Shown: one piece after another, positions 19,854 to 29,366 of the stretch
Numbering within the stretch: the first letter of the stretch is position 1
How the letters are laid out: the number at the start of each line of letters is the position of its first letter
Source of the DNA: Rhizobium sp. CSW-27
GTDB lineage: Bacteria > Pseudomonadota > Alphaproteobacteria > Rhizobiales > Rhizobiaceae
NCBI RefSeq assembly: GCF_018760785.1
Contig: NZ_JAHHZO010000010.1
Span: forward strand, 62,001-126,000
Reading direction: 5' to 3'
Length of the DNA: 64,000 nucleotides
Program-made: the position numbers and the translations under genes
Notes under the pieces: model-generated
What the model saw: only the letters and a program-made list of their open reading frames with translations
Databases searched by the model: none
What the model was told of the DNA's origin: nothing

Positions 19854-21674
19854 ATGGCTGCCCATTCGAGCATTGAAGCGATCACCCGGCGCATCGTGGA
19901 ACGGTCGAAACCGCATCGCGAGGCCTATCTCGACCGAGTTCAGCGGGCTGTCGCCAAGGGCGTGCACCGTTCGACGCTGTCCTGCGGCAACCTTGCGCAT
20001 GGCTTTGCCGTCTGTTCCCCCGCCGAGAAGGCCGCGCTCGCCGGAGACGTCGTGCCCAATCTCGGCATCATCACCGCCTATAACGACATGCTTTCGGCGC
20101 ACCAGCCGTACGAAACCTTCCCGCCGATCATTCGTGATGCGGCGCGTGAGGCCGGCGGCGTCGCCCAGGTAGCGGGCGGCGTGCCCGCCATGTGCGATGG
20201 CGTGACGCAGGGGCAGCCGGGCATGGAGCTTTCGCTCTTCTCGCGTGATGCGATTGCCATGGCCGCCGGCATCGGCCTCTCCCACAACATGTTCGATGCC
20301 GCCGTCTATCTCGGCATCTGCGACAAGATCGTGCCGGGCCTCGTGATCGCGGCTCTCACCTTCGGCCATCTGCCGGCCGTCTTCATTCCCGCCGGCCCTA
20401 TGACCTCCGGCCTGCCGAATGACGAGAAGTCGCGCATCCGCCAGCTCTATGCGGAAGGCAAGGTTGGCCGTGCCGAACTTCTGGAAGCCGAATCCAAATC
20501 CTATCACGGCCCCGGCACCTGCACCTTCTACGGCACAGCCAACTCCAACCAGATGCTGATGGAGATCATGGGCTTCCATATGCCGGGCGCCTCCTTCGTC
20601 AATCCCGGCACGCCGTTGCGCGAGGCACTGACCAGGGAAGCCGCCAAGCGCGCGCTCGCGATCACGGCGCTCGGCAACGAGTTCACGCCCGCCGGCGAGA
20701 TGATCGACGAACGCTCGGTCGTAAACGGCGTCGTCGGTCTGCATGCGACCGGCGGTTCCACCAATCACACGATGCACCTCGTCGCCATGGCGCGCGCGGC
20801 CGGCATCGTCCTGACCTGGCAGGACATTTCGGAACTCTCCGACACCGTGCCGCTGCTTGCCCGCGTCTATCCCAACGGTCTTGCCGACGTGAACCATTTC
20901 CATGCGGCCGGCGGCATGGGTTTCCTCATCAAGCAGCTCCTGAAGACCGGCCTCGTGCATGATGACGTGCGCACCGTCTTCGGCCAGGGCCTTGCCGCCT
21001 ATACGGTCGAGGCACGGCTCGACGAAAACGGCATGGTGGTGCGCGAGGAAAGCCCGGAGGAGAGCGGCGATCCGAAGGTGCTGACCCGCATCGAAAGCCC
21101 CTTCCAGGCCAATGGCGGCCTGAAGATGCTGCACGGCAATCTCGGCAAGGGCGTCATCAAGATTTCCGCCGTCAAGCCGGAGCGCCACGTGATCGAGGCA
21201 CCGGCAATCGTCTTCCACGACCAGCAGGAACTGCAGGACGCCTTCAAGAAGGGCGAGCTCAACAAGGATTTCGTCGCTGTGGTGCGCTTCCAGGGCCCGA
21301 AGGCGAACGGCATGCCGGAACTGCATCGCCTCACCCCGCCGCTCGGCGTGCTGCAGGACCGCGGTTTCAAGGTGGCGCTCGTCACCGATGGCCGCATGTC
21401 GGGCGCCTCCGGCAAGGTGCCAGCGGCGATCCATGTGACGCCGGAAGCCTCGGATGGCGGCCCGATCGCCAAAATCCAGAACGGCGACATGATCCGCCTC
21501 GATGCCGTCAACGGCACGCTGGAAGTGCTGGTGGATGCGGCTGAGTTTGCCTCGCGCCCCTTGGCCGAGGCCAATCTGGACGTCAACGAATTCGGCATGG
21601 GCCGCGAACTCTTCGCCCCCTTCCGCCGCAATGTCGGCCCGGCGGACCAGGGCGCGAGCGTGTTCTTCGCGTAA
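19854..21674 (+). CDS. edd: Phosphogluconate dehydratase
   Basis: Dehydrates 6-phosphogluconate to 2-keto-3-deoxy-6-phosphogluconate, the defining Entner-Doudoroff step. 606 residues from the ATG at 19854, with GGAGG five bases upstream. IlvD/Edd family blocks are clear: [20 protein letters not shown] and [10 protein letters not shown], whose cysteines bind the iron-sulphur cluster, [12 protein letters not shown], and [20 protein letters not shown] near the C-terminus. Third gene of the operon, 105 bases after pgl. The aldolase gene eda is not in the window. Confidence 0.97.
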   Translation: MAAHSSIEAITRRIVERSKPHREAYLDRVQRAVAKGVHRSTLSCGNLAHGFAVCSPAEKAALAGDVVPNLGIITAYNDMLSAHQPYETFPPIIRDAAREAGGVAQVAGGVPAMCDGVTQGQPGMELSLFSRDAIAMAAGIGLSHNMFDAAVYLGICDKIVPGLVIAALTFGHLPAVFIPAGPMTSGLPNDEKSRIRQLYAEGKVGRAELLEAESKSYHGPGTCTFYGTANSNQMLMEIMGFHMPGASFVNPGTPLREALTREAAKRALAITALGNEFTPAGEMIDERSVVNGVVGLHATGGSTNHTMHLVAMARAAGIVLTWQDISELSDTVPLLARVYPNGLADVNHFHAAGGMGFLIKQLLKTGLVHDDVRTVFGQGLAAYTVEARLDENGMVVREESPEESGDPKVLTRIESPFQANGGLKMLHGNLGKGVIKISAVKPERHVIEAPAIVFHDQQELQDAFKKGELNKDFVAVVRFQGPKANGMPELHRLTPPLGVLQDRGFKVALVTDGRMSGASGKVPAAIHVTPEASDGGPIAKIQNGDMIRLDAVNGTLEVLVDAAEFASRPLAEANLDVNEFGMGRELFAPFRRNVGPADQGASVFFA

Positions 21675-21693
21675 CCTTTCCGGATGAAGCAGT

Positions 21694-21720
21694 GCCGGGG
21701 CGATTGTCTGTCGCCCTGGC
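21694..21720 (+). terminator. Weak hairpin after edd
   Basis: GCCGGGGCGA at 21694-21703 pairs with TCGCCCTGGC at 21711-21720 with one mismatch. There is no T-run, so termination would need Rho or be partial; the metallophosphatase gene follows on the same strand. Confidence 0.3.
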
Positions 21721-21790
21721 GCCATTCGCGTCACAGCCGTGTCGTACAGCATTGTTAGGGCGGGGCATTTCCGAAAAAGGGATTGTCCAG

Positions 21791-23146
21791 ATGCTGCTCA
21801 ACCGCCGCGCCGTCCTCGGCCTGTTTTCCTCCGCCGCCCTCCTGCCTCTGGCTGGCCTTGCCGCCCGTGCCGCCGAGCCGGGCGTCGATCTGATCATCTT
21901 GTCGGACCTGCATTCGGCCTATGAGCGGATGGCCGAGTTGCTGCAGGCGGTGCAGGCGCGTGTGGCGGCTGCCAGCCGGCCGCAGGTCATTCTCTTCAAT
22001 GGCGATCTGTTCGAGGTCGGCAATGTCGCGGCCGCCCGCTCCGGCGGCGAGGCCGACTGGGCCTTCCTCGGCGCTCTGGCCAAGCTCGCACCGACCGTCT
22101 TCAACATCGGCAATCACGAGCCGGATTTCGACAATGATCTCGCCCATTTCGTCGAGAAGGCCCGCTCGCTCGGCGTGACCGTGCTCAGCAACATCACCGA
22201 CAAGCGGTCGGACAAGCCCTATACGGAGGCTTCCGCCACGCTCTCCGCCGGCGGCCTGACGCTCAGCATCGCCGCCCTCGGCACCAACGCAATCAACACC
22301 TATCCCAAGGCGACGCGCGAGATGATCGCCGTGCCGCAGCCGGTGGAATGGGCCAAGGCCAACCTGCCGTCGATGCTGAAGGGCAATAGCGTCAACATCG
22401 TGCTGAGCCATGCCGGTGTCATCGCCGATCGCGACATCCTGCCGATGCTGCCGGATGGCACGCTGATGATCGGCGGCCACGACCACCTGACGCTGGTGCA
22501 TGAACAGGGCAAGACCCGCTATGTGCATACCGGGTCCTGGGCCTCGCTGATGACGGTGGCGACGATTGCAGCCCCGGGTGCAGCCGCCAGCCTGGAGCGG
22601 GTGGCGATCGAACGCGGCGGTCCGGCCGCGCCGGACCTCAAAAGCGCCATCGCCACCGTGCTGGAAAAACACCTGACGGCGGAAGACCGCAGCGTCGTCG
22701 CCCGCACCAAGGCGCCGCTGACGCTGGGTGAAACGGCCCGTTTTGCCGCCGCCGCCATTGCCGCCAAGGCCGGCGCCGATATCGGCTTCATCGGCCACAC
22801 CTCCTTCGGCACCGGCCTGCCCAAAGGGGAGGTGAGCCGTTTCGACTACAATGCGGCGCTACGCTTCGAAGGCAAGATCATGAAGGCCGAGGTGGATGCG
22901 GCGACGCTTGCCGCGATCCTCGCACGCTCCAACCAGGATGGCGACGTGCCGCTTGCGGCGCGCACCGGCGACTTCCTCTATTCGGCACCGGCGCTTGCCC
23001 CCGGCAAACAAAGCTACATCATAGCCTGCAACGACTGGTCGGCGATCAACCGCAAGGCCTATTTCGGCCGCGAGGACCTGGCCTTTGCCGAAGTGCCGGA
23101 GCTGAAGCTGAAGGCGCTGGTGATCGAGGCGCTCAACAAGGCCTGA
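21791..23146 (+). CDS. Tat-exported metallophosphatase / 5'-nucleotidase family protein
   Basis: Predicted periplasmic phosphohydrolase of 451 residues from the ATG at 21791. The N-terminus LLNRRAVLGLFSSAALLPLA is a twin-arginine signal peptide ending near AARAAE. Calcineurin-type metal motifs are ILSDLHS (D, H), FNGDLFEVG (GD), NIGNHEPDFD (GNH), SHAG and IGGHDH, in the expected order. The C-terminal half (about 290-451) resembles the 5'-nucleotidase substrate domain. The substrate could be a nucleotide, UDP-sugar or cyclic nucleotide. Possibly read through from zwf-pgl-edd. Confidence 0.85.
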   Translation: MLLNRRAVLGLFSSAALLPLAGLAARAAEPGVDLIILSDLHSAYERMAELLQAVQARVAAASRPQVILFNGDLFEVGNVAAARSGGEADWAFLGALAKLAPTVFNIGNHEPDFDNDLAHFVEKARSLGVTVLSNITDKRSDKPYTEASATLSAGGLTLSIAALGTNAINTYPKATREMIAVPQPVEWAKANLPSMLKGNSVNIVLSHAGVIADRDILPMLPDGTLMIGGHDHLTLVHEQGKTRYVHTGSWASLMTVATIAAPGAAASLERVAIERGGPAAPDLKSAIATVLEKHLTAEDRSVVARTKAPLTLGETARFAAAAIAAKAGADIGFIGHTSFGTGLPKGEVSRFDYNAALRFEGKIMKAEVDAATLAAILARSNQDGDVPLAARTGDFLYSAPALAPGKQSYIIACNDWSAINRKAYFGREDLAFAEVPELKLKALVIEALNKA

Positions 23147-23179
23147 TCCGGGAGCGGCCTTGCGCAACGGCAGACGGCA

Positions 23180-23791
23180 TTAGCGGTCTGCCGTCGCAAG
23201 CTTGATGCCGAGGCCGACAAAGGCTGCGGCAAAGCCCCGCCGCAGGCCTGTCATCACCGCCGGGCGTGAGAGGATGCGGTCCCGAACGCTTGCCGCACAC
23301 AGGCTGTAGAGAACGAACACGGCAAAGGTGATGGCCATGAACACCAGCGAAAGCTCGGCCATGTGGAGGACGGCGCCCTCCGCATCCGCAGCGATGAACT
23401 GCGGCATGAAGGCCAGAAAGAAAATCGACAGTTTCGGATTCAGGAGATTGACCATGATCGCCGATACGATGGTCTGCCGATCCGAGCGGGGAGCGGTGGC
23501 GGTATCGACTGCGAGTGCACCGTCCTCGCGGGCAATCATCACCGCCATATAAAGCAGATAGGCGACGCCGGCATAGCGGATCGCTTCATAGGCGAGCGCA
23601 CTGGCATGCAGCAGCGCGGCGAGCCCTGTCATGGCCGCCAGCATGTGCGGCACGATGCCGAGCGTGCAGCCGAGTGCCGCAACGACGGAGGCCCGGCGAC
23701 CGTGGGCAAGTGCCGCAGCCAGCGTGACGATGACACCGGTGCCGGGCGTCGCCACCACGATCAGCGAGGTGAGCAGAAACTGCCAGCTCAT
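23180..23791 (-). CDS. LysE/RhtB family amino-acid exporter
   Basis: Inner-membrane exporter of 203 residues from the ATG at 23791, which follows GGGAGGGG; the frame extends further upstream without a comparable site. About six hydrophobic helices are visible. The conserved opening FLLTSLIVVATPGTGVIVTL matches the LysE/RhtB pattern with proline and glycine in helix 1, and NLLNPKLSIFFLAFMPQFI is the family's most conserved segment. The substrate is unknown. It lies downstream of an AraC-type regulator on the same strand (151-base gap), a frequent pairing for LysE exporters. Confidence 0.85.
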   Translation of the reverse strand: MSWQFLLTSLIVVATPGTGVIVTLAAALAHGRRASVVAALGCTLGIVPHMLAAMTGLAALLHASALAYEAIRYAGVAYLLYMAVMIAREDGALAVDTATAPRSDRQTIVSAIMVNLLNPKLSIFFLAFMPQFIAADAEGAVLHMAELSLVFMAITFAVFVLYSLCAASVRDRILSRPAVMTGLRRGFAAAFVGLGIKLATADR

Positions 23792-23942
23792 GCGCGCCCC
23801 TCCCCGCCGTTCGGCGCAAGAGGGTTCCAGGCGGCGGCACGCGGCCTTGCATTCATCATCGGACAACCTTCCCTGTTGAGAACAGCCGGATCATGCCCTC
23901 GCCCTGGCGGGCGGTCTTGGATGAAATTGCAGCCTTGCGATC

Positions 23943-24749
23943 TCAACTGCGGACAGCCGCCTGGGCATAGGCACCGGGTGTCAGCCCGAAGCTCCTTGCG
24001 AAAATGCGGTGCATGTGGCTCTGATCGGCAAAGCCCGCTTCGGCCGAGGCTTGCGACAGCGGCATGCCGCGGCGGATCAGCCGGCGCGCAAGCTGCACCC
24101 GCCGCTGCAGCAGATAGGCATGCGGTGTCAGGCCCGTGTACTGCCTGAAGGCGCGCAGCAGCTGAAAACGGCTGAGGCCGGCAAGCGTGGCCAGTTCCTG
24201 CAGAGTGACCGGCACGGCAGGGTCATCGTCCATGCGATGGAGCGCGCACTGCACGGGCGGCGGCGGTTCGCGGCGCAGCGCCGCCCGCTCGCAAAGCCGC
24301 GCCAGAACGGAAAGGAGAAGTTCTTCGCCGCGCAAGGCAGTATCCGGCTCGGCGCGGCCGGTGACGAGGCCGAAAAGTTCCGACAGGTCCCGTGCGAGCA
24401 AAGGCTGGCGCGCCACCGGCAGGGTCAGTTCGAACGATGCCGGCCGCCCCTCCGTGATGGCAAGCCCCGCCTGCGCGACGATGGCCGGATCGAGATACAG
24501 CATGCGCCAGGCACGGCCGCCATCGCCGATCGGCCGCCCGTCATGCACCTCGCCCGGATTGACCGTGATCACGTCCCCCGCCCTGGCTTCCACAGGACCA
24601 CGGCCGCTCGCGGAATGCTGGGCGCCACGGCAAAGCAGGCCGATGCCGAACTGGTCATGGGTGTGGCGTCCGAAGCTTCGGGCGCTGTCGGCCTTGACGG
24701 CATCAAAGCCGTCAAGGCAACTGGCAAGGGCAATGAACTGGCTGGACAT
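23943..24749 (-). CDS. AraC-family transcriptional regulator
   Basis: 268 residues. The N-terminal part is a cupin-like effector domain (about 20-150, with FGRHTHDQFGIGLLCRG and ITVNPGEVHDGRP). The C-terminal ~100 residues hold two helix-turn-helix motifs: LQELATLAGLSRFQLLRAFR and MPLSQASAEAGFADQSHMHR, followed by FARSFGLTPGAY, all typical of AraC/XylS. It precedes the LysE exporter gene, which it may control; ligand unknown. Confidence 0.9.
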   Translation of the reverse strand: MSSQFIALASCLDGFDAVKADSARSFGRHTHDQFGIGLLCRGAQHSASGRGPVEARAGDVITVNPGEVHDGRPIGDGGRAWRMLYLDPAIVAQAGLAITEGRPASFELTLPVARQPLLARDLSELFGLVTGRAEPDTALRGEELLLSVLARLCERAALRREPPPPVQCALHRMDDDPAVPVTLQELATLAGLSRFQLLRAFRQYTGLTPHAYLLQRRVQLARRLIRRGMPLSQASAEAGFADQSHMHRIFARSFGLTPGAYAQAAVRS

Positions 24750-24795
24750 GGCACGGGCTCCCCGGGGTCACCCCTCGTCCGGCCGCAAGCCGGAT

Positions 24796-25197
24796 TTACC
24801 AGCTTCTCACGTCCAGCTTCTTGTCCTTGTGCGCCGGGTGGGTGCTGAAGATGAAGATGCGGTCGAGTTCCTTCTGCGTCAACATCCTGAGGAACCGCAC
24901 GTCGATGGTGTTGTTGGCATTCACCCGCATCAGGATGCAGCCGATCTTCATGATGCGCGCGTCGGGAATGTCGAGCACGAATTCCTTGGGAAGATTGTAC
25001 TGGGTGAGCAGCGCCAGAACCGCGCCGCTCATCGAAATGCGGATCACATCGCAGCGGCGCTGGGCCATGTGCATGACATGCTTTTCGGTATATTCGATCC
25101 GGCCGGCATTCATCGTGTCTTCCAGGCGGAACCGCGTCTCGCGGTCATACATGAAAGACTCTTCCTTCTTCAGATAGTGTCTCGGTTGTCCGGACAT
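24796..25197 (-). CDS. PilZ-domain-like small protein
   Basis: 133 residues, cytoplasmic, no signal or membrane segment. The pattern of a basic strand (MAQRRCDVIRISMSGAVLAL) followed by short beta strands (EFVLDIPDARIMKIGCILMR, then NNTIDVRFLRML) resembles a PilZ domain, in which RxxxR and D/NxSxxG bind cyclic di-GMP. Here the second motif reads RISMSG and the first RxxxR is not obvious, so ligand binding is uncertain. The start at 25197 has GAGG five bases upstream; an internal ATG at 25152 is an alternative. Solo PilZ proteins often tune motility or polysaccharides in rhizobia. Confidence 0.6.
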   Translation of the reverse strand: MSGQPRHYLKKEESFMYDRETRFRLEDTMNAGRIEYTEKHVMHMAQRRCDVIRISMSGAVLALLTQYNLPKEFVLDIPDARIMKIGCILMRVNANNTIDVRFLRMLTQKELDRIFIFSTHPAHKDKKLDVRSW

Positions 25198-25266
25198 GGC
25201 GGCCTCGGGTATTACGCAACTGAACCTGTCGCGATCCTAGGTCCGGAACCTTAACAGAGGGTATGA

Positions 25267-25292
25267 ATGGCACCCACGGATCGGGGTGCCAT
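25267..25292 (-). terminator. Hairpin downstream of aglK
   Basis: ATGGCACCC at 25267-25275 is the exact complement of GGGTGCCAT at 25284-25292, with an 8-base loop. It lies just past the end of aglK on the transcribed side. The following bases are only weakly T-rich, so it may be a transcript-end stabiliser rather than a strong intrinsic terminator. Confidence 0.5.
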
Positions 25293-25317
25293 GCAGGAAA
25301 GCGGAAAGGATTGCGCC

Positions 25318-26406
25318 TCAGCGGCGATAGGTCTGACCACCGGCATCGAAGAGATGCATCTTGGCCTGCTCGGCGGCAAAGCGCAGTGTGGCGCCCTTCT
25401 CCACCTTGAAGATGCCGGGCAGCTTGGCGATGATCGGCTCCTCGTCGGAGAGGCCCTCGATGTAGAGCAGCGTCACTTCGCCGAGTGCCTCGACGATGGC
25501 GACCTTGCCTTCGAACAGGTAATCTTCGCCGGTCGTGACGGTCAGATCCTCCGGCCGAATGCCGAAGCTCGCGGCCTTGCCCTTTTCCGAGGCGGCCGTT
25601 GCGACGGGCACCGAAATCAGCTTGCCGCCCTTCAGCGCGATCCGGGTGGTCTCACCCGTCTCGGTCACGGTCGAGGGAATGATGTTCATGGCCGGCGAGC
25701 CGATGAATTTCGCGACGAACAGGTTCTGCGGCCGCTCGTAAAGTTCGAGCGGCGCACCCACCTGCTCGATGCGGCCGGCCGACAGCACCACGATCCGGTC
25801 GGCAAGCGTCATCGCCTCCACCTGGTCGTGGGTAACGTAGATCATCGTGGTATCCGGCATGCTCTCGTTGAGCTTGGCGATCTCGATTCGGGTTGCCACG
25901 CGCAGGGCCGCATCGAGGTTGGAGAGCGGCTCATCGAACAGGAACACTTTCGGATCGCGGCAGATGGCGCGGCCGATTGCGACACGCTGGCGCTGGCCGC
26001 CGGAGAGCGCCTTCGGCAGGCGCTCCAGATATTGCGTCAGCTGGAGAATATCGGCGGCGGAACGGACGCGGCGGTCGATCTCCTCCTTGCTCTCCCCGGC
26101 GATGCGCATGCCAAACGCCATGTTGTCATAGACCGTCATGTGCGGATAAAGCGCATAGGACTGGAAGACCATGGCAATGCCGCGCTTCGACGGCGGCACC
26201 TCGTTGACACGGTTGCCATCGATGAACATGTCGCCGCTGGAAATCTCCTCCAGCCCCGCGATCATGCGCAAAAGCGTGGACTTGCCGCAGCCGGACGGCC
26301 CGACGAAGACGACGAACTCGCCCTGCCGGATGTCGAGGTCGATGCCGTGCAGCACCTTCACCTGGCCATAAGCCTTGCGGATATCCTTCAGCACCAAGCC
26401 AGCCAT
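25318..26406 (-). CDS. aglK: Alpha-glucoside ABC transporter ATP-binding protein AglK
   Basis: ATPase of the MalK/UgpC subfamily, 362 residues, energising alpha-glucoside uptake through AglF/AglG. Walker A GPSGCGKSTLL is at about residues 36-46, the signature LSGGQRQRVAIGRAI near 134, Walker B VFLFDEPLSNLDAALR near 153, and YVTHDQVEAMTLADR follows. The C-terminal ~130 residues are the TOBE-type regulatory domain. Last gene of the aglEFGAK operon, 111 bases after aglA. Confidence 0.92.
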   Translation of the reverse strand: MAGLVLKDIRKAYGQVKVLHGIDLDIRQGEFVVFVGPSGCGKSTLLRMIAGLEEISSGDMFIDGNRVNEVPPSKRGIAMVFQSYALYPHMTVYDNMAFGMRIAGESKEEIDRRVRSAADILQLTQYLERLPKALSGGQRQRVAIGRAICRDPKVFLFDEPLSNLDAALRVATRIEIAKLNESMPDTTMIYVTHDQVEAMTLADRIVVLSAGRIEQVGAPLELYERPQNLFVAKFIGSPAMNIIPSTVTETGETTRIALKGGKLISVPVATAASEKGKAASFGIRPEDLTVTTGEDYLFEGKVAIVEALGEVTLLYIEGLSDEEPIIAKLPGIFKVEKGATLRFAAEQAKMHLFDAGGQTYRR

Positions 26407-26517
26407 GTCTCTCCCCTTCTGAAGCCTCTCGACCCGTTTTCCATGTCCCGGGCAAGGTTTTCGTGTGTTCCGGAGGTCCGGGAGGAGCTGCCCACCCGGA
26501 CCCGATCGTGAAAAATC

Positions 26518-28173
26518 TCAGGCCAGCCGCGCGAAGAAGGCGCCCCAGGCCGGCAGCGTCACCGAGCGGCCGTCAAGCACCGCCTCGAAGCCATGGCCGG
26601 ACAGCACCTCCCACTCACCGGGCGGCAGTTCGCTGACCGCTTCGTCCGCGCTCATGTTGAACAGGCACAGCAGCGTCTCGTTGCCGAGGCTGCGGGTATA
26701 GGCGAGCACGCCGTCGGTCGGTGCGAGGAAGGCGATGTCACCCTTGGCAAAGGCCTGATGCTCGCGGCGGAAGGCGAGGAAACGGCGGTAATGCTCCATC
26801 ACCGAAGTCTCGACGCCCTGCTGCACGTTGACCGCCCTCAGCTGATGCTCGACCGGGATCGGCAGCCAGGTCTTTTCCGCGGTGGAGAAGCCGGCCTGCA
26901 CCGCATGGTCATCCCAGACCATCGGCGTGCGGCAGCCATCGCGGCCCTTGAACTCCGGCCAGAACTGGATGCCGTAGGGATCCTGCAGGTCGGCATAGGC
27001 AATATCCGCTTCCGTCAGGCCGAGCTCCTCGCCCTGATAGATGCAGACCGAGCCGCGCTGCGTCAGCAGAATGGCAGAGAGCAGCTTGGCATAGGCCTCG
27101 CGGTCCATCACGTCGGCGCCCCAGCGCGACACATGGCGCACCACGTCATGGTTGGAGAAGGCCCAGCAGGCCCAGCCTTCCGGTGCTGCCGCGGCAAAAT
27201 CCTTCTGCACTTCGGCGACGCGCGCCGGCGTCAGCGGGTCGGGCGCCAGGAATTCGAAGGCATAGCACATCTGCATCTTGTCACCGCCGGAGGTATATTC
27301 TCCGACGATTTCAAGGCCGCGCTGGCTGTCGCCAACTTCACCCACGGCGGCAATCGCCGGGAACTCGTTCAGGACCGCACGGAAGCGCTTGAGGAATTCG
27401 AGATTTTCCGGGCGGTTCTTGTCGTAGATGTGTTCCTGGAAATTGTACGGATTGACCGCCGGCGCCGTGGAGGCATTGCGGCGCTCGGGCGCCAGCGACG
27501 GATTGTCCCGCAATTCCCTGTCGTGGAAATAGAAGTTGATGGTGTCGAGACGGAAGCCGTCGACGCCGCGCTTCAGCCAGAAGCGCACCACGTCGAGCAG
27601 CGCATCCTGAACCTCGGGATTGTGCAGGTTCATGTCCGGCTGGGAGGTCAGGAAGTTATGCAGGTAATACTGCATGCGCGTCGGATCCCAGGCCCAGGCC
27701 GAGCCGCCGAAGATCGACAGCCAGTTGTTGGGCGGCGTGCCATCCGGCTTGGGATCGGCCCAGACATACCAGTCCGCCTTCGGGTTGAAGCGGCTCGAGC
27801 GGCTTTCGATGAACCAGGCATGCTGGTCCGAACTATGCGAGATGACGAGATCGATCATCACCTTGATCTTCAGGCGATGCGCCTCGGCGATCAGCGCGTC
27901 GAAATCCGACAGCGTGCCGAACATCGGATCGACATCCGTGTAGTTCGACACGTCATAACCGAAATCCTTCATCGGCGACGGGAAGAAGGGCGAGATCCAG
28001 ATGGCATCGGCGCCGAGCGCTGCGATATGCGGCAGGCGGGCGGTGATGCCCTTCAGGTCGCCGACACCATCGCCGTTCGAATCCTGATAGGAGCGAGGAT
28101 AGATCTGGTAGATGACCGCGCCGCGCCACCAGTCGGCATCCGGCGCTTCGATCGTCTGGGAGGAAGCAATCAT
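26518..28173 (-). CDS. aglA: Alpha-glucosidase AglA (GH13)
   Basis: Cytoplasmic glycoside hydrolase of family 13 that splits imported alpha-glucosides (sucrose, maltose, trehalose-type sugars). 551 residues from the ATG at 28173. The family opening WWRGAVIYQIYPRSYQDSNG begins near residue 14. Catalytic residues are the nucleophile Asp in GFRLDTINFY (about 210), the acid Glu in AAVGEVGD (about 279) and the Asp in FSNHDVVR (about 343). Embedded in the transporter operon, so uptake and hydrolysis are made together. Confidence 0.95.
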   Translation of the reverse strand: MIASSQTIEAPDADWWRGAVIYQIYPRSYQDSNGDGVGDLKGITARLPHIAALGADAIWISPFFPSPMKDFGYDVSNYTDVDPMFGTLSDFDALIAEAHRLKIKVMIDLVISHSSDQHAWFIESRSSRFNPKADWYVWADPKPDGTPPNNWLSIFGGSAWAWDPTRMQYYLHNFLTSQPDMNLHNPEVQDALLDVVRFWLKRGVDGFRLDTINFYFHDRELRDNPSLAPERRNASTAPAVNPYNFQEHIYDKNRPENLEFLKRFRAVLNEFPAIAAVGEVGDSQRGLEIVGEYTSGGDKMQMCYAFEFLAPDPLTPARVAEVQKDFAAAAPEGWACWAFSNHDVVRHVSRWGADVMDREAYAKLLSAILLTQRGSVCIYQGEELGLTEADIAYADLQDPYGIQFWPEFKGRDGCRTPMVWDDHAVQAGFSTAEKTWLPIPVEHQLRAVNVQQGVETSVMEHYRRFLAFRREHQAFAKGDIAFLAPTDGVLAYTRSLGNETLLCLFNMSADEAVSELPPGEWEVLSGHGFEAVLDGRSVTLPAWGAFFARLA

Positions 28174-28201
28174 TGACGTCAAACCTTGAAAAGAAAAATG
28201 C

Positions 28202-29365
28202 TCAGCCGCCCTTGACCGAACCGGCAAGGAGGCCGCGCACCAGATAGCGTTGTAGCCCGAAGAACACCAACAGCGGCACGATGATCGTGACGAAGGCGGA
28301 GGCCGTCAGGATTTCCCAATTGCCGCCGCGCGAGCCGAGCAGCGCATTCAGCGCCCCCGTCAGCACAAGCTGATCGCGGCCGGTGCCGAGGAAGACGATG
28401 GCCACCAGGAGATCGTTCCAGACCCAGAGGAACTGGAAGATGGCAAAGGAGGCCAAGGCCGGGAAGGACAGCGGCAGGACGATCTTCAGGAAGATCTCGA
28501 AATCGGAGGCGCCGTCGACGCGGGCGCTTTCGATGATTTCCTTGGGAAGTCCGGCAATGTAGTTGCGCAGCAGATAGATGGCGAGCGGCATGCCGAAGGC
28601 GGTATGCGCCAGCCAGATGCCGGCATAGGTTTTCGACGAGGTGCCGAAGAAATTGCCCACCTCGTTATAGAGCCTCAGAAGCGGGATCAGCGACATCTGC
28701 AGCGGCACGACGATGAGGCCGACGACCATCGCGATGATCAGAGCGCGACCCGGAAAGCTCATCCAGGAGAGCGCATAGGCGGCAAAGGCGGCAATCAGGA
28801 TCGGGATGATGGTGGCGGGGATCGTCACCGTCAGCGAATTGATGAAGGCCTGGCCGATGCCCTCGCCCTGCAGCACGGTCTGATAGTTCGTCAGCGTGAA
28901 TTCCGGCGGGGTTGCGACCGTCAGATAGATACGCTTGCCGCGCGAACCCTCGAACGGGCCGTTCTTGGTGTAGACGTAACTGCCGTCGCTCTCGATGGTC
29001 AGCGTCTCGCCTTCGCCGAGATCAGCCGGTTCGCCGGCCGGAAAGGCCGCCGGCTCCTGAACGCGCACGCCGAAGGAGCGGACGGTTCCGCCCTGGCCCT
29101 GTTCGAAGACCGAGCCGGTGATCACGTAGCTGGCACCCTCCTGCCTTGCGGTGGAGGGATCGCCCAGGCGGCCGGCGCTGGTCTGGGTGGAACTGCTGAA
29201 CGAGGTCCACCAGCCGGAGGTGGTGATCTGGTCCTTGTCGCGGATCGAGGTGACGAGAATGCCGAGCGTCGGGATCAGCCACAGGATGGCGATGGCGAGA
29301 ACCGACAGGTGAACGATCAGCCGCGGCAGGCCGACGCGCTTGAGGCGAAGGGAAAGGCTTGCCAT
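28202..29365 (-). CDS. aglG: Alpha-glucoside ABC transporter permease AglG
   Basis: Inner-membrane permease of 387 residues. Helix 1 is at about residues 14-38; a long loop of roughly 110 residues (about 40-150) follows before the next helices, as in AglG relatives but unlike most MalG proteins of about 280 residues. The EAA-type loop IIESARVDGASDFEIFLKIV is at about 279-298. It starts one base after aglF ends. The large periplasmic insertion may contact the binding protein AglE. Confidence 0.9.
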   Translation of the reverse strand: MASLSLRLKRVGLPRLIVHLSVLAIAILWLIPTLGILVTSIRDKDQITTSGWWTSFSSSTQTSAGRLGDPSTARQEGASYVITGSVFEQGQGGTVRSFGVRVQEPAAFPAGEPADLGEGETLTIESDGSYVYTKNGPFEGSRGKRIYLTVATPPEFTLTNYQTVLQGEGIGQAFINSLTVTIPATIIPILIAAFAAYALSWMSFPGRALIIAMVVGLIVVPLQMSLIPLLRLYNEVGNFFGTSSKTYAGIWLAHTAFGMPLAIYLLRNYIAGLPKEIIESARVDGASDFEIFLKIVLPLSFPALASFAIFQFLWVWNDLLVAIVFLGTGRDQLVLTGALNALLGSRGGNWEILTASAFVTIIVPLLVFFGLQRYLVRGLLAGSVKGG

Positions 29366-29366
29366 C

